Positions 7,877-15,453 of a stretch of 64,000 nucleotides of DNA are shown piece after piece; the first letter of the stretch is position 1, and each line of letters starts with the position of its first letter. The position numbers and the translations under genes are program-made. Origin of the DNA: Candidatus Acetothermia bacterium (GTDB lineage Bacteria; Bipolaricaulota; Bipolaricaulia; RBG-16-55-9; JANLFV01); the NCBI GenBank assembly GCA_024653345.1, contig JANLFV010000004.1:62001-126000 (forward strand). The letters are read 5' to 3'. The notes below the pieces were generated by a model. It saw nothing but the letters and a program-made list of their open reading frames with translations, made no database searches and had not been told where the DNA came from.

Positions 7877-10214
7877 TATAGCCGCAGTCCTGGCAGAGGT
7901 AGCACCCCCCGGTGAAGAGGAGGACCCCGCCGCACATCGGGCAGAGGTCGAGCTCCTTCTTCCCGTCCTCCTTCGGCTCCTTCTCTTTGGCCGGGAGGAG
8001 CTTAAGCGGGGGCACTGCATGGTTCTCGATCAGCTTCAGTTGCTCTCCGCCCTTGAGGTATTCAGCCATGGCCTTGGCGATGGCATCGGGGACGGAGAAG
8101 ACGATCTCGCCGTCCTCTTGGACGATCGGGCGTGAGCCGCGGATCAACTGGAGCTGGTCGATGATCGCGCTCGGCTTGATCCCGCTCCGCAGGGCCAGTG
8201 AGATGAGCCTTCCGATCGCCTCAGTGAAGGCCATCGAGGCCGAGCCGGACTTCCCCAGCTGGACGAAGACCTCGAACGGGCCGTGCTCGTCCTCATTGAC
8301 CGTGACGAAGAGGCTCCCCATCTCCGTCTTGTAGTTGTAGGTCTTCCCCTTCACTACCCTCGGGCGGGAGCGGGGGAGCCGGGCCGGCCGGCGGAGGGCC
8401 GGCTCCTCCTGGGCCTGAGCCTGAGCTTGAGCGAGAGCGGCCTCCTTCTCCGTGAGCATGATCCCCCGGCGCGAGCCCTCGCGGTAGACCGTCACCCCCT
8501 TGCAGCCCTGGTGCCAGGCCTCGAAGTAGATCCGCTCAACATCCTCCGGAGTGGCCTCCTTGGGGAGGTTGACCGTGCTGGAGATGGCATGGTCGATGTG
8601 CTTCTGGATCGCCGCCTGCATCTTGATCCGCATCTCCGGAGCGATCTGGTGGGCCGTGACGAACTCCGGCGGGAGGGCGCCCAGATCCCGCTCACTGAGC
8701 CCCTGCCGCTCGAGATACTCCCGGACGAGGGGGTGGAGGACATGGAACTCCTCCTGGCCCAGGGATTCAGAGCGGCGGACATAGCTCAGCGAGAAGAGGG
8801 GCTCGATCCCCGAGGAGACACCCGCGAGGGCCGAGCCGCTCCCGACCGGCGGGACGGTCAAGAGCGCGGCGTTCCTCAGCCCATACTTCTTGATCTCCTC
8901 CTGGAGGGAGGGATCAAGCCTCCGGATGAAGGGGCTCTGGAAGTGCCTCTGGGCGTCGAAGGCCGGGAAGGGCCCCTTCTCCTTCGCCAAGGCCACGCTC
9001 TCGCTGTAGGCGATGTGCTTGATCCGCTCGAAGAGGCGGTCGACGAAGGCGATCGCCTCGTCCGTGTCATACTTCAGCCCGAGCTTGATCAGGAAGTCCC
9101 CGAGCCCGGTAAACCCCAGCCCGATCCTTCTCGAGCGGAGGGAGGCCTCCCGCTGCTCCGGGAGGGGGTGGCGGTCTTTCCCATAATCGAGGGCGTCATC
9201 GAGGAACCGGACGCCATACCTCAGGGCCCGCTCGAGCTCCTCCCAATCGACTCGGGCCTGGGGGGTGAACTCATCGGCGACGAAGGCGGAGAGATTGACG
9301 CTCCCGAGGTTGCAGCAGCCGTAAGGCTCAAGCGTAATCTCGGAGCAGGGGTTGGTGGTGAGGACCTCCATCCCGTTGTATTCGGTTGTCGACTCCCGCT
9401 TGACGGTGTCCCAGAAGATCACCCCCGGCTCGGCCGCCTCCCAGGCGGCCCGGATGAGCCTCTCCCAGAGCTCGCGGGCCCGGACCTTCCGCTCGACCCG
9501 CGGGACGGCCTCGCTCTCATACCAGAGGGTGAACTCCCCATCCCGCTCGACCGCCTCCATGAAGCCGTCGCTCACGCGGACGGAGATGTTGGCGTAAGTG
9601 ACCTTCGAGAGGTCGCGCTTGACCTCGAGGAAGTCGAGGATGTCCGGGTGGTCGACCCGCATGGTGATCATCAGCGCCCCGCGCCTTCCGGCCTGGCCGA
9701 TCGTCCCCGTCGTGGTCGAGAGGAGGTCCATGAACGAGACCGCCCCGCTCGAGTAGATCGCGGCGTTGTTGACCGGCGTCCCCTTGGGGCGGAGGATCGA
9801 GATGTCCACCCCCGCCCCGCCGCCGTAGGAGTAGGTCCTGGCCGCCTCGCGGCACCAGTCGAAGATCCCCTCGATCGAGTCCTCCCTGATGGGAATTACA
9901 TAGCAGTTAAACAGTGTCACTCGCCGCGGCTGGCCGGCCCCGAACATGATCCGCCCGCCGGGGATGAACTTGAAGTCCTCGAGGAGCCAGTAGAACCGCT
10001 CCTCCCAGGCCCCCCGCTCCGGCTCGACCGAGGCGATCTCACGGGCGATCCGGCGCCACATCTCCGGGGGGACCCGCTCCAGGAGCTCGCCCTCCCTGGT
10101 CCGGAGGGCATACTTCTCGAGGAAGACCCGGACCCGCAGCTCATCGCCGTGGAAGAACTCGACTGTCTCTTCAGGCATCTCCCTCGGTCTCTGCTCAGCA
10201 TTGATCCTGGTCAT
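7863..10214 (-). CDS. nrdJ: Adenosylcobalamin-dependent ribonucleotide reductase (class II)
   Basis: A 783-residue enzyme reducing ribonucleotides to deoxyribonucleotides with coenzyme B12 as radical source. Substrate-site and radical-site landmarks are present: LFNCYVIPI with the first redox cysteine, GGAGVDISILRPKGTPV, then NPCSEITLEPYGCCNLGSVNLS with the NxCxE motif. PPVGSGSALAGVSSGIEPLF follows later. The tail has CPMCGG and CYLCQDCGYTRCD, a zinc-ribbon/redox end common in this class. GAGGAG lies 3 nt before ATG 10214, so the longer GTG start at 10235 is less likely. It needs no oxygen or diiron centre, consistent with an anaerobic host. Confidence 0.95.
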   Translation of the reverse strand: MTRINAEQRPREMPEETVEFFHGDELRVRVFLEKYALRTREGELLERVPPEMWRRIAREIASVEPERGAWEERFYWLLEDFKFIPGGRIMFGAGQPRRVTLFNCYVIPIREDSIEGIFDWCREAARTYSYGGGAGVDISILRPKGTPVNNAAIYSSGAVSFMDLLSTTTGTIGQAGRRGALMITMRVDHPDILDFLEVKRDLSKVTYANISVRVSDGFMEAVERDGEFTLWYESEAVPRVERKVRARELWERLIRAAWEAAEPGVIFWDTVKRESTTEYNGMEVLTTNPCSEITLEPYGCCNLGSVNLSAFVADEFTPQARVDWEELERALRYGVRFLDDALDYGKDRHPLPEQREASLRSRRIGLGFTGLGDFLIKLGLKYDTDEAIAFVDRLFERIKHIAYSESVALAKEKGPFPAFDAQRHFQSPFIRRLDPSLQEEIKKYGLRNAALLTVPPVGSGSALAGVSSGIEPLFSLSYVRRSESLGQEEFHVLHPLVREYLERQGLSERDLGALPPEFVTAHQIAPEMRIKMQAAIQKHIDHAISSTVNLPKEATPEDVERIYFEAWHQGCKGVTVYREGSRRGIMLTEKEAALAQAQAQAQEEPALRRPARLPRSRPRVVKGKTYNYKTEMGSLFVTVNEDEHGPFEVFVQLGKSGSASMAFTEAIGRLISLALRSGIKPSAIIDQLQLIRGSRPIVQEDGEIVFSVPDAIAKAMAEYLKGGEQLKLIENHAVPPLKLLPAKEKEPKEDGKKELDLCPMCGGVLLFTGGCYLCQDCGYTRCD

Positions 10215-10245
10215 GATCTCCTCTGAACTGAACACACCCCCAGCT

Positions 10246-10251
10246 AGAATA
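10246..10251 (-). promoter_or_regulatory. -10 box for nrdJ
   Basis: On the minus strand TATTCT occupies 10251-10246, 31 nt before the nrdJ ATG. No strong -35 is seen. No B12 riboswitch (cobalamin box) is recognisable in the short leader. Confidence 0.4.
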
Positions 10252-10319
10252 CCATTCTGTCGGGCGTGGCTTCAGTGATCTGAAACACCATCTGGCAAGG
10301 AGCTTGGGGTGGGATTTCT

Positions 10320-10592
<273 letters not shown>

Positions 10593-10621
10593 TTGAAACT
10601 TCACAGAATCCTTCCTATAAT
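10593..10621 (+). promoter_or_regulatory. Sigma-70 promoter of htrA
   Basis: TTGAAA (10593-10598), 17-nt spacer, TATAAT (10616-10621). The resulting leader is about 65 nt and ends in GGAGGTGA before ATG 10692. Confidence 0.75.
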
Positions 10622-10691
10622 CCTGCCAGCCGTGGAGAGCGCAAGGGGAAAAGGCTCTTCGTCCTGAGCAGATGATGTGGAGGTGAGCAAG

Positions 10692-12260
10692 ATGAAGAAG
10701 TTCCTGGTCATTACTGTCCTGACCGTGGCGCTCCTCGCCACGGGCTTCACCCTGGTGGTCAACTACCGCGCGCGCCACCCAAGTGTGGCGAACGGGCTCG
10801 ACCTCTTGAGCACAACCCAGAGCGAGGCGGCCGAAGTGGAAGCCGGGGCAAGCGCGCCCCTGCCCACCCCCCTCCCTGCTGATCTGGAGGGCCTGAGCAG
10901 CGAGCAGCTCCAGAGCCTGATCATCGCCGCCGGGGAGAGCGCGATCAAGGCCGCGATCAGGGCTGCCAGCCCCGCCGTGGTCCAGATCGCGGTAACCATG
11001 GAACAGAAGGCATTCAACCCCTTCGAGCAGCTCCTCAACGATCCCTTCTTCAAGCGGTTCTTCGGCGAGATCCCTACCCCGCAGAAGCGGATCGAGCAAG
11101 CGATCGGGTCAGGCTTCCTGATCCATTATCAAGGCCACCACTACATCCTGACGAACAACCATGTGATCGAAGGGGCGACCTCGATCAACATCGTCTTCCC
11201 CGACGGGCAGCAATTCAAGGGCGAGGTAGTCGGGAGCGATGCAGAGCTGGATGTCGCCGCAGTGCGGGTTAAGGGCGAGATCCAGGGCCTTGCCCCAGTC
11301 AGGCTAGGGGACTCCGACAGGGTCGAGATCGGCGACTGGGTCGTTGCGATCGGGAATCCCATCGGGCTCCAGCACACGGTCACGGCGGGGATCATCAGCG
11401 CTCTGGAGCGGACCGTCCCGCGGCCGGACAACAATGGCTACTTCTACCACATGATCCAGACCGATGCCGCGATCAACCCCGGCAACTCCGGCGGCCCGCT
11501 GGTGAACGCGGCCGGGGAGGTGATCGGGATCAACACCGCGATCGCCACCAACACGGAGGGGATCAACTTCGCCATCCCCATCAACAGGGTGAAACAGATC
11601 CTCGGCCAGCTGATCGCCAAGGGGAGAGTGACCCGGGCCTGGCTAGGGATCTACATCGCGGACATCACGCCCGCGCTGGCCGAGCACTTCGGGATCGAGG
11701 CAGGCGGGGGAGTGCTGGTCAACGATGTGGTCAAGAAGTCCCCAGCCGAGAGGCTTCTCCAGCGGGGGGACATCATCCTGAGCGTCGACGGCCAAGCGGT
11801 CCATAACACCGGTGAACTCCAGGACCTCATCATGTTCCGCCAGGTGGGGGAGAAGGTCAGGCTCGAGATCGTCCGCGCGGGCCAGCGCCTGACGGTCGAG
11901 GTCCCCCTGGGCGAGCGGCCCAGCCAGGTCCAGGCCGGCCAGCCGGGAGAGGGCCAGACCCAGGAGCAAGGGGTCAAGCGGTTCGGGCTGACAGTCCAGA
12001 ACAACTCTCCGGAGATGGTCCAGCGATTCGGCCTGGCTACTGACCAAGGGGTGGTGATCGTCGCCGTCGACACGGGCAGCGTCGCCTACTGGGCCGGGCT
12101 GGAGGTGGGCGATGTGATCCTCGAGGTGAACCGCCGCGCGGTCGGGTCAGTCGAGGAGTGGGACGAGCTAATCTCAAGAGTCCCGCAGGGAGGAACAGCC
12201 CTGCTCACGGTCCTGGACCGGCAAGGGGTGACGCATTTCCTCACCCTGAGCGGCGACTAG
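10692..12260 (+). CDS. HtrA/DegP-family serine protease with two PDZ domains
   Basis: A 522-residue envelope protease for quality control of misfolded exported proteins. GGAGGTGA precedes ATG 10692 (MKKFLVITVLTVALLATGF), giving an N-terminal membrane anchor or signal peptide, followed by a Pro/Ala-rich linker. The trypsin-like domain has the triad His in LTNNHVIEGA (about 157), Asp in DAELDVAAVRV (about 187) and Ser in NPGNSGGPLVN (about 264). PDZ1 begins near TRAWLGIYIADI and PDZ2 near KRFGLTVQNNSPEM. The layout matches DegP/DegQ. The gene is monocistronic between two tRNA loci, with its own consensus promoter. Confidence 0.93.
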   Translation: MKKFLVITVLTVALLATGFTLVVNYRARHPSVANGLDLLSTTQSEAAEVEAGASAPLPTPLPADLEGLSSEQLQSLIIAAGESAIKAAIRAASPAVVQIAVTMEQKAFNPFEQLLNDPFFKRFFGEIPTPQKRIEQAIGSGFLIHYQGHHYILTNNHVIEGATSINIVFPDGQQFKGEVVGSDAELDVAAVRVKGEIQGLAPVRLGDSDRVEIGDWVVAIGNPIGLQHTVTAGIISALERTVPRPDNNGYFYHMIQTDAAINPGNSGGPLVNAAGEVIGINTAIATNTEGINFAIPINRVKQILGQLIAKGRVTRAWLGIYIADITPALAEHFGIEAGGGVLVNDVVKKSPAERLLQRGDIILSVDGQAVHNTGELQDLIMFRQVGEKVRLEIVRAGQRLTVEVPLGERPSQVQAGQPGEGQTQEQGVKRFGLTVQNNSPEMVQRFGLATDQGVVIVAVDTGSVAYWAGLEVGDVILEVNRRAVGSVEEWDELISRVPQGGTALLTVLDRQGVTHFLTLSGD

Positions 12261-12284
12261 CCTTCGCGCGGATCAGTATGCGTC

Positions 12285-12315
12285 AGGGCCGGCCTGCCAT
12301 AGGGCAGGTCGGCCT
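12285..12315 (+). terminator. Strong hairpin after htrA
   Basis: Arms GGCCGGCCTGCC and GGCAGGTCGGCC pair around an ATAG loop, with one G-U pair. There is no U-tract after it, so it may stabilise the htrA 3' end rather than act as a classical intrinsic terminator. Confidence 0.45.
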
Positions 12316-12332
12316 CCGCTTCTCGCGGGCTA

Positions 12333-12362
12333 TTGCAAGCCGGGGGCAAGCGCGGTTAAAAT
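12333..12362 (+). promoter_or_regulatory. Promoter of the tRNA cluster
   Basis: TTGCAA (12333-12338), 18-nt spacer, TAAAAT (12357-12362), 13 nt before the first tRNA of the cluster. Confidence 0.55.
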
Positions 12363-12375
12363 GATATCTGTCCGG

Positions 12376-12453
12376 CGGAGGGTAGCGCAGCTCGGCCAGC
12401 GCGCAGCGTTCGGGACGCTGAGGTCGCGGGTTCAAATCCCGCCCCTCCGACCA
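12376..12453 (+). tRNA. tRNA-Pro(CGG)
   Basis: Acceptor CGGAGGG/CCCTCCG, anticodon stem CAGCG/CGCTG with loop TTCGGGA, T-loop GGTTCAAATCC, discriminator A and encoded CCA. Confidence 0.94.
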
Positions 12454-12528
12454 CCAGGCTCCGCCTGGACCATTTACCTTGCCCGGCCCAACGGGCCGGG
12501 CAAGACGGAGGTCGAGCTTGCAGCTCGT
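12454..12528 (+). repeat. tRNA spacer element, copy 1
   Basis: A 75-nt spacer: a CCAGGC/GCCTGG mini-hairpin, then a perfect 12-bp stem CTTGCCCGGCCC/GGGCCGGGCAAG with loop AAC, then GGAGGTCGAGC and a last AGCT dyad. It has the same architecture as the spacer at 12756-12828 but different stem bases. Confidence 0.7.
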
Positions 12529-12599
12529 GCGGAAGTAGCTCAACGGTAGAGCACTGGCCTTCCAAGCCAGAGACGCGGGTTCGATTCCCGTCTTCCGCT
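12529..12599 (+). tRNA. tRNA-Gly(TCC)
   Basis: Acceptor GCGGAAG/CTTCCGC, anticodon stem CTGGC/GCCAG with loop CTTCCAA, T-loop GGTTCGATTCC. CCA is not encoded. Confidence 0.94.
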
Positions 12600-12601
12600 C
12601 C

Positions 12602-12677
12602 GCGCCCGTAGCTCAGGGGACAGAGCAACGGCCTTCTAAGCCGTGTGCCGGGGGTTCGAATCCTCCCGGGCGCACCA
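12602..12677 (+). tRNA. tRNA-Arg(TCT)
   Basis: Acceptor GCGCCCG/CGGGCGC, anticodon stem ACGGC/GCCGT with loop CTTCTAA, discriminator A and encoded CCA. The next tRNA starts at the following base. Confidence 0.94.
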
Positions 12678-12755
12678 GAGGGGCGTAGCTCAATTGGTAA
12701 GAGCACTGCGCTGTGGCCGCAGGGGTTGCGGGTTCGAGTCCCGTCGTCCCTCCCA
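12678..12755 (+). tRNA. tRNA-His(GTG)
   Basis: Anticodon stem CTGCG/CGCAG with loop CTGTGGC. The extra G(-1) at 12678 pairs with C73 at 12752, the identity pair of tRNA-His, and CCA is encoded. Confidence 0.92.
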
Positions 12756-12828
12756 CCAGGCTTCGGCTGGACTGTTCAGCTTCGCTGGCCTTCGGCCAGC
12801 GAAGATAGAGGTCGAGCGGAGCTCGCTT
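12756..12828 (+). repeat. tRNA spacer element, copy 2
   Basis: A 73-nt spacer that starts CCAGGCTTCGGCTGGAC, carries a perfect 11-bp stem CTTCGCTGGCC/GGCCAGCGAAG with loop TTC, and continues AGAGGTCGAGC. Compared with copy 1 the flanks are conserved, while most stem pairs are changed on both arms. Confidence 0.7.
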
Positions 12829-12904
12829 GCGCCCGTAGCTCAATTGGAAGAGCGGTGGCCTTCGGAGCCATTGGCTGGGGGTTCGAGTCCTCCCGGGCGC
12901 ACCA
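12829..12904 (+). tRNA. tRNA-Arg(TCG)
   Basis: Acceptor GCGCCCG/CGGGCGC identical to that of tRNA-Arg(TCT). Anticodon loop CTTCGGA, T-loop GGTTCGAGTCC, discriminator A and encoded CCA. Confidence 0.93.
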
Positions 12905-12991
12905 GCGAAGGTGGCGGAACCGGCAGACGCGCCAGCCTTAGGAGCTGGTGGGCGAGAGCCCATGCGGGTTCGAGTCCCGCCCTTCGCACCA
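12905..12991 (+). tRNA. tRNA-Leu(TAG)
   Basis: A class II tRNA with long variable arm. Acceptor GCGAAGG/CCTTCGC, anticodon stem CCAGC/GCTGG with loop CTTAGGA, encoded CCA. It abuts the preceding tRNA with no spacer. Confidence 0.94.
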
Positions 12992-12993
12992 GC

Positions 12994-13022
12994 TTGACAG
13001 CTCGGGCAGCTCGGTCTATAAT
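12994..13022 (+). promoter_or_regulatory. Consensus promoter inside the tRNA cluster
   Basis: TTGACA (12994-12999), 17-nt spacer, TATAAT (13017-13022): both hexamers are perfect. It lies 14 nt before tRNA-Gly(GCC), so the cluster has at least two transcription units. Confidence 0.85.
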
Positions 13023-13036
13023 TCAACCTAGGGAGT

Positions 13037-13113
13037 GCGGGAATAGCTCAGCTGGCTAGAGCGTCTGCTTGCCATGCAGAAGGTCGCGGGTTCGAATCCC
13101 GTTTCCCGCTCCA
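13037..13113 (+). tRNA. tRNA-Gly(GCC)
   Basis: Acceptor GCGGGAA/TTCCCGC, anticodon stem TCTGC/GCAGA with loop TTGCCAT, discriminator T and encoded CCA. Confidence 0.94.
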
Positions 13114-13118
13114 AGAAG

Positions 13119-13202
13119 GCCGAGGTGGCGGAACCGGTAGACGCAGCGGACTTAAAATCCGCTGAGGGAGACCTCGTGCGGGTTCGAATCCCGCCCTCGG
13201 CA
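13119..13202 (+). tRNA. tRNA-Leu(TAA)
   Basis: A class II tRNA. Acceptor GCCGAGG/CCTCGGC, anticodon stem GCGGA/TCCGC with loop CTTAAAA, long variable arm. CCA is not encoded. Confidence 0.93.
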
Positions 13203-13212
13203 CTCTCGAGCG

Positions 13213-13288
13213 CGCGGGGTGGAGCAACTGGAAGCTCGTCGGGCTCATAACCCGGAGGTTGCTGGTTCGAATCCAGCCCCCGCAACCA
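13213..13288 (+). tRNA. Initiator tRNA-fMet(CAT)
   Basis: The acceptor begins with C and leaves the C1-A72 mismatch typical of bacterial initiators. The anticodon stem TCGGG/CCCGG carries the three G-C pairs next to loop CTCATAA. Discriminator A and CCA are encoded. Confidence 0.94.
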
Positions 13289-13312
13289 GGCGCCGCGGGC
13301 GCTTATTATTCT

Positions 13313-13387
13313 GGCGGGATAGCTCAATTTGGCTAGAGCGCGCGGCTCATGACCGTGAGGTTCAGGGTTCGACTCCCTGTCCCGCCA
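13313..13387 (+). tRNA. tRNA-Met(CAT), elongator (tRNA-Ile2 possible)
   Basis: Acceptor GGCGGGA/TCCCGCC fully paired, anticodon loop CTCATGA. CCA is not encoded. A CAT anticodon with a paired first base fits the elongator; a lysidine-modified tRNA-Ile cannot be ruled out by eye. Confidence 0.85.
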
Positions 13388-13391
13388 CTGC

Positions 13392-13467
13392 GGGGATGTA
13401 GCTCAGTTGGGAGAGCGCTGCCTTCGCACGGCAGAGGTCGGCGGTTCGAATCCGCTCATCTCCACCA
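13392..13467 (+). tRNA. tRNA-Ala(CGC)
   Basis: Acceptor GGGGATG/CATCTCC (one G-T pair), anticodon stem CTGCC/GGCAG with loop TTCGCAC, CCA encoded. Its last 12 nt overlap the 3' end of the convergent transferase gene. Confidence 0.93.
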
Positions 13468-14379
13468 GCCCGCCACCGCCAGCACGCCTAAGGCCAGTGA
13501 GACCAGGTAGAGAATCAGTAGGGCCTTCCCGTAGCCCCACCTCGCGAGCAGGCGATGGTGGATGTGGCCTCGGTCGGGGGCAAAGACCGATCTTCTCGCT
13601 CTCAGCCGCCGCAAGATTGCCCAGAGGGTGTCGGCAATCGGTAGCCCGAGAAGGATGAGAGGCGGCAGAACCGGCAACCGCTCGATCGGCCCGAAACGGT
13701 GGCCGAAGGGCTCGAGGGCCAGGACGGCCAAGAGAAAGCCGAGGATGTAGGCCCCCTCATTCCCCAGGAAGAGCCGGGCCGGATAGAAGTTATACCTCAA
13801 GAACCCAGCGACGGCTCCCGCGAGGCCTACGGCCAGGGCGAGGGCGATTGAGCCTCCCGACTTCCAAGCGAACAGGGCGATGAAGCCGACGGCGATGAGC
13901 GAAGAGCCGGCAGCCAAGCCGTCCAGGCCGTCGATGAAGTTGAGCGCGTTCGTGATCCCCACCACCCAGATGATGGTGAGGGGAATGCCCCAAGGCCCTA
14001 GCTCCAGGCCTGCTCCCCCCAAGCCGAGCGATCTCACCCAGAGCCCGCCCCACAGCACGGGGATCAGGGAGGCGAGCGCCTGGACGAGGAGCTTGCTCTT
14101 CGCCCCCAGGCCGCGCAGATCATCGAGTAGCCCCAGGCCCGCGATCACGATGACCCCGAGGAGGACGCTGGAGACCTCCCTCGACCAGGGCAACAAGGGC
14201 CCGGCTCCAATGAGCAGGCCGCCGAGAAGGGCCAGCCCGCCGATCGGCCTGGCCCCTTGGTGGATCTTCCGCTCGTTCGAGCGGTCGACCAGCCCCAGCC
14301 GTGGCGCGACGAGCTCGCTCAGCTTGGCCAGGATCAAGGAGCTGAGCGCCGCCATGAGGAAGGCCCTGAAATACGGCAT
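13456..14379 (-). CDS. WecA/TagO-like polyprenyl-phosphate sugar-1-phosphate transferase
   Basis: A 307-residue integral membrane protein of the MraY/WecA family, which starts envelope glycan synthesis by moving a sugar-1-phosphate from a UDP-sugar to undecaprenyl phosphate. Visible motifs: HQGARPIGGLALLGG; LLDDLRGLGAKSK with the Asp-Asp pair; GITNALNFIDGLDGLAAG; and the cytoplasmic loop FAPDRGHIHHRLL. Ten or so hydrophobic segments cover the rest. The usual FxGDxG motif reads FLGNEGAY, so a metal-binding Asp is replaced by Asn. The TGA stop lies inside tRNA-Ala on the other strand. The start is 6 nt after a TATCAT box, so the mRNA is probably leaderless. Confidence 0.88.
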   Translation of the reverse strand: MPYFRAFLMAALSSLILAKLSELVAPRLGLVDRSNERKIHQGARPIGGLALLGGLLIGAGPLLPWSREVSSVLLGVIVIAGLGLLDDLRGLGAKSKLLVQALASLIPVLWGGLWVRSLGLGGAGLELGPWGIPLTIIWVVGITNALNFIDGLDGLAAGSSLIAVGFIALFAWKSGGSIALALAVGLAGAVAGFLRYNFYPARLFLGNEGAYILGFLLAVLALEPFGHRFGPIERLPVLPPLILLGLPIADTLWAILRRLRARRSVFAPDRGHIHHRLLARWGYGKALLILYLVSLALGVLAVAGWWR

Positions 14380-14380
14380 C

Positions 14381-14429
14381 AGGCTATGATATAGCCAGAA
14401 TTGAGCTCAGGCCAAAATTATGCTATCCT
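14381..14429. promoter_or_regulatory. Divergent promoters between the WecA-like gene and holB
   Basis: Rightward, TGCTATCCT (14421-14429) ends 10 nt before ATG 14440. Leftward, a TATATCAT box at about 14394-14386 ends 6 nt before ATG 14379. Only 60 nt separate the two start codons, leaving almost no room for a 5' UTR on either side. Confidence 0.6.
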
Positions 14430-14439
14430 CAGCTGGGGA

Positions 14440-15453
14440 ATGGTGGAGATCGAAGCGATTCAGTCCGATCGGCCGGCCCAGGCTTACCTCCTCGTGGGCG
14501 AGGGTGCGACGGACGCGGCGCGCCGGCTGGTCCGGCGGATCATCTGCGCCGATGGCGGTCCAGGTTGCGCGAAGCTCGACCGGGGAGCCCATCCGGATGT
14601 GAGGTGGGTGAGTCGGGCAAAGAGGCTCATTGGGATTGATCAGATCAGAGCCCTCCAGGAGGACGCGGTCTATCCCCCGAGCGAGGGCTCAAGAAAGGTC
14701 TATGTCATCAGCGACGCGGAGGACCTCAGCCTCGAGGCGGCCAACAGCCTCCTGAGGATCCTAGAGGACCCGCCGCCGTATCTCGTCTTTGTCCTGCTCG
14801 CCCGGAGCTTGGACCTCCTTCCCACGATCATCTCCCGCTGCCAGGTGGTCCGGCTGATGCCCCAAACCCACGCAGCCATCAGGGAGGGGCTTCTCGCCCG
14901 CGGCTTCACGCCGGAAGAGATCGACTACCTCCTCGCTGCCACCAAGGGGCTCCCCCAGCTTCTGGAGAGGCTCCCTCATGACGGCTTCAGGCCGCTAGAA
15001 GAGAGGGCGAGACTGAGAGCTCAGCTGGAGGGGCTGGAAGATCAAGGCATAGTGAAGCTCCTGGCCAAGGCGGGCAATCCCCTGGAGAGCCGCGAGGCGG
15101 CGCTAGAGCTGGTCCGGCGGATACCGCAGCGGGGTTCCTGGGAGATCCTCAGCCTGGCGGCCGCGTTGAGCAAGCTGGACCGCGAGGTTCTCGGGGAGTT
15201 GCTCCATGAGGCCGTCTTCTGGCTGCACGACCTCCTAGTGGTCTCGCTCAGCAGCGAGGGGCGGCCAGGGGTAGAGCTGTTCAATCTCGACGAAGAAGAG
15301 GCTCTTCGTGAGGCTGGCCGCCGCCAAGAGCCTTCCCGGCTGATGGGCCTAATTTCGCTCCTCGAGCGAGCGCGAGCTGAGCTGGAGGGGAATGCGAACC
15401 TCCCACTCCTGCTGGAGGCGGCCTTACTCCGGATGAAGGGAGCCCAGAGTTGA
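14440..15453 (+). CDS. holB: DNA polymerase III delta-prime subunit
   Basis: A 337-residue clamp-loader protein of the AAA+ fold. ATG 14440 (MVEIEAIQSDRPAQAYLLVG) is preferred over the upstream TTG at 14401, because the -10 box lies between them. The sequence HPDVRWVSRAKRLIGIDQIRAL and the SRC-like signature IISRCQVVRLMP near residue 145 are characteristic. KVYVISDAEDLSLEAANSLLRILEDPP matches the delta-prime/gamma sensor region. The P-loop GEGATDAARR is degenerate, as expected for delta-prime, which does not hydrolyse ATP. The zinc module keeps only one cysteine. The stop overlaps the TTG start of the RicT-like gene, the same neighbour as in Firmicutes (holB-yaaT). Confidence 0.85.
   Translation: MVEIEAIQSDRPAQAYLLVGEGATDAARRLVRRIICADGGPGCAKLDRGAHPDVRWVSRAKRLIGIDQIRALQEDAVYPPSEGSRKVYVISDAEDLSLEAANSLLRILEDPPPYLVFVLLARSLDLLPTIISRCQVVRLMPQTHAAIREGLLARGFTPEEIDYLLAATKGLPQLLERLPHDGFRPLEERARLRAQLEGLEDQGIVKLLAKAGNPLESREAALELVRRIPQRGSWEILSLAAALSKLDREVLGELLHEAVFWLHDLLVVSLSSEGRPGVELFNLDEEEALREAGRRQEPSRLMGLISLLERARAELEGNANLPLLLEAALLRMKGAQS

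Noticed and set aside
7925-8380. Possible B12 riboswitch or intein in nrdJ
   Set aside because: Class II reductases often carry inteins and B12-linked control, but the motifs run without interruption and the leader lacks a cobalamin box.
8283-10226. A 647-codon open frame on the plus strand
   Set aside because: It lies exactly opposite nrdJ, whose motifs are certain. The product is rich in Glu, Gly, Leu and Pro with no domain, as expected from antisense of a GC-rich gene.
12356-13327. Several 60-140 codon ORFs in the tRNA cluster
   Set aside because: They are translations of tRNA sequences on both strands; every tRNA folds correctly.
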